DNA of 41,584 nucleotides from an uncultured Clostridia bacterium (GTDB taxonomy: Bacteria > Bacillota > Clostridia > Oscillospirales > Ruminococcaceae): positions 1 to 41,584 of the forward strand of contig CANPWR010000001.1 in NCBI GenBank assembly GCA_947584825.1, read 5' to 3'. Shown here piece by piece: positions 41,480 to 41,584 of the stretch (its first letter is position 1; each line of letters begins with the position of its first letter). Position numbers and translations under genes: made by a program. The notes beneath the pieces are model-generated. The model did not search any database and was not told the DNA's origin. It saw only the letters and a list, made by a program, of their open reading frames with translations.

Positions 41480-41584
41480 GTTTTTTTATGTTATTTTTGT
41501 TTATTAGCTCTGCGTTGTAAATAGATGTGACCCATTTTTAATAAAAAATAAAGTAAAAAATATGATATAATGTTTTGCCATCCT

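Noticed and set aside
1..41584. Prophage, IS element, toxin-antitoxin or defence system
   Set aside because: No transposase, integrase, phage structural gene, nuclease-antitoxin pair or restriction gene could be found in any frame; nearly all coding space is assigned to housekeeping or sporulation genes.

Overview
The window is a gene-dense, AT-rich stretch of chromosome from a spore-forming Firmicute. It is most likely a clostridium of the Ruminococcaceae/Oscillospiraceae type. The supporting evidence is: a gatCAB amidotransferase operon, the sporulation genes yunB, spoIIGA, sigE and sigG, a Tyr T-box leader, a CIRCE heat-shock operator, a Spo0A-box-like site, the Gram-positive division cluster sepF-ylmH-divIVA-ileS, and strong GGAGG ribosome sites. 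The family placement is inferred from gene content, not from a database search. No tRNA, rRNA, CRISPR array, transposase, phage gene or toxin system was seen.

Layout. 1-5270 (minus) is an operon ligA-gatC-gatA-gatB plus the first codons of a further gene cut by the left edge. 5356-5994 is yunB. 6060-10252 (minus) is lspA-rluD-HAD phosphatase-transketolase N half-transketolase C half, ending in a strong terminator. 10374-25032 (minus) is an apparent 12-gene operon: miaB-ylbF-like-mutS-mutL-miaA-hfq-HlyD-like adaptor-yggS-sepF-ylmH-divIVA-ileS. It starts at a near-consensus promoter and ends at a hairpin after ileS. 25055-27255 (plus) is the divergent pair of a DnaD-domain protein and a DnaC/DnaI-type helicase loader. 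27256-27633 is a non-coding mosaic of about ten small palindromes between two convergent operons, bracketed by two copies of one terminator-like hairpin. 27634-29247 is tyrS with its T-box. 29334-32551 is sigG, hsp20 with CIRCE, sigE and spoIIGA. 32561-37680 (minus) is a second operon, DUF951-prfA-tsaC/sua5-coaE-lytic transglycosylase-M18 aminopeptidase. 37888-38808 (plus) is an S1-repeat protein. 38877-41479 (minus) is glyA then rarA.

How the genes fit together. Most are housekeeping: tRNA charging and modification (gatCAB, ileS, tyrS, miaA, miaB, tsaC), release factor, DNA repair and replication (ligA, mutS, mutL, rarA, DnaD/DnaC), division (sepF, divIVA) and cofactor and C1 metabolism (coaE, glyA, yggS). 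The sporulation block spoIIGA-sigE makes and activates the mother-cell sigma factor, and sigG serves the forespore. Here a heat-shock gene with its own operator sits between sigE and sigG.

I found no clear new multi-gene system. The items most worth a second look are the palindrome mosaic at 27262-27630, the HlyD-like adaptor without a transporter inside the division cluster, the hsp20/CIRCE insertion in the spoIIGA-sigE-sigG cluster, the Cys-rich YlbF-family protein next to miaB, and several start-codon corrections (gatB, lspA, rluD, yggS, DnaD-like, sigE, M18).
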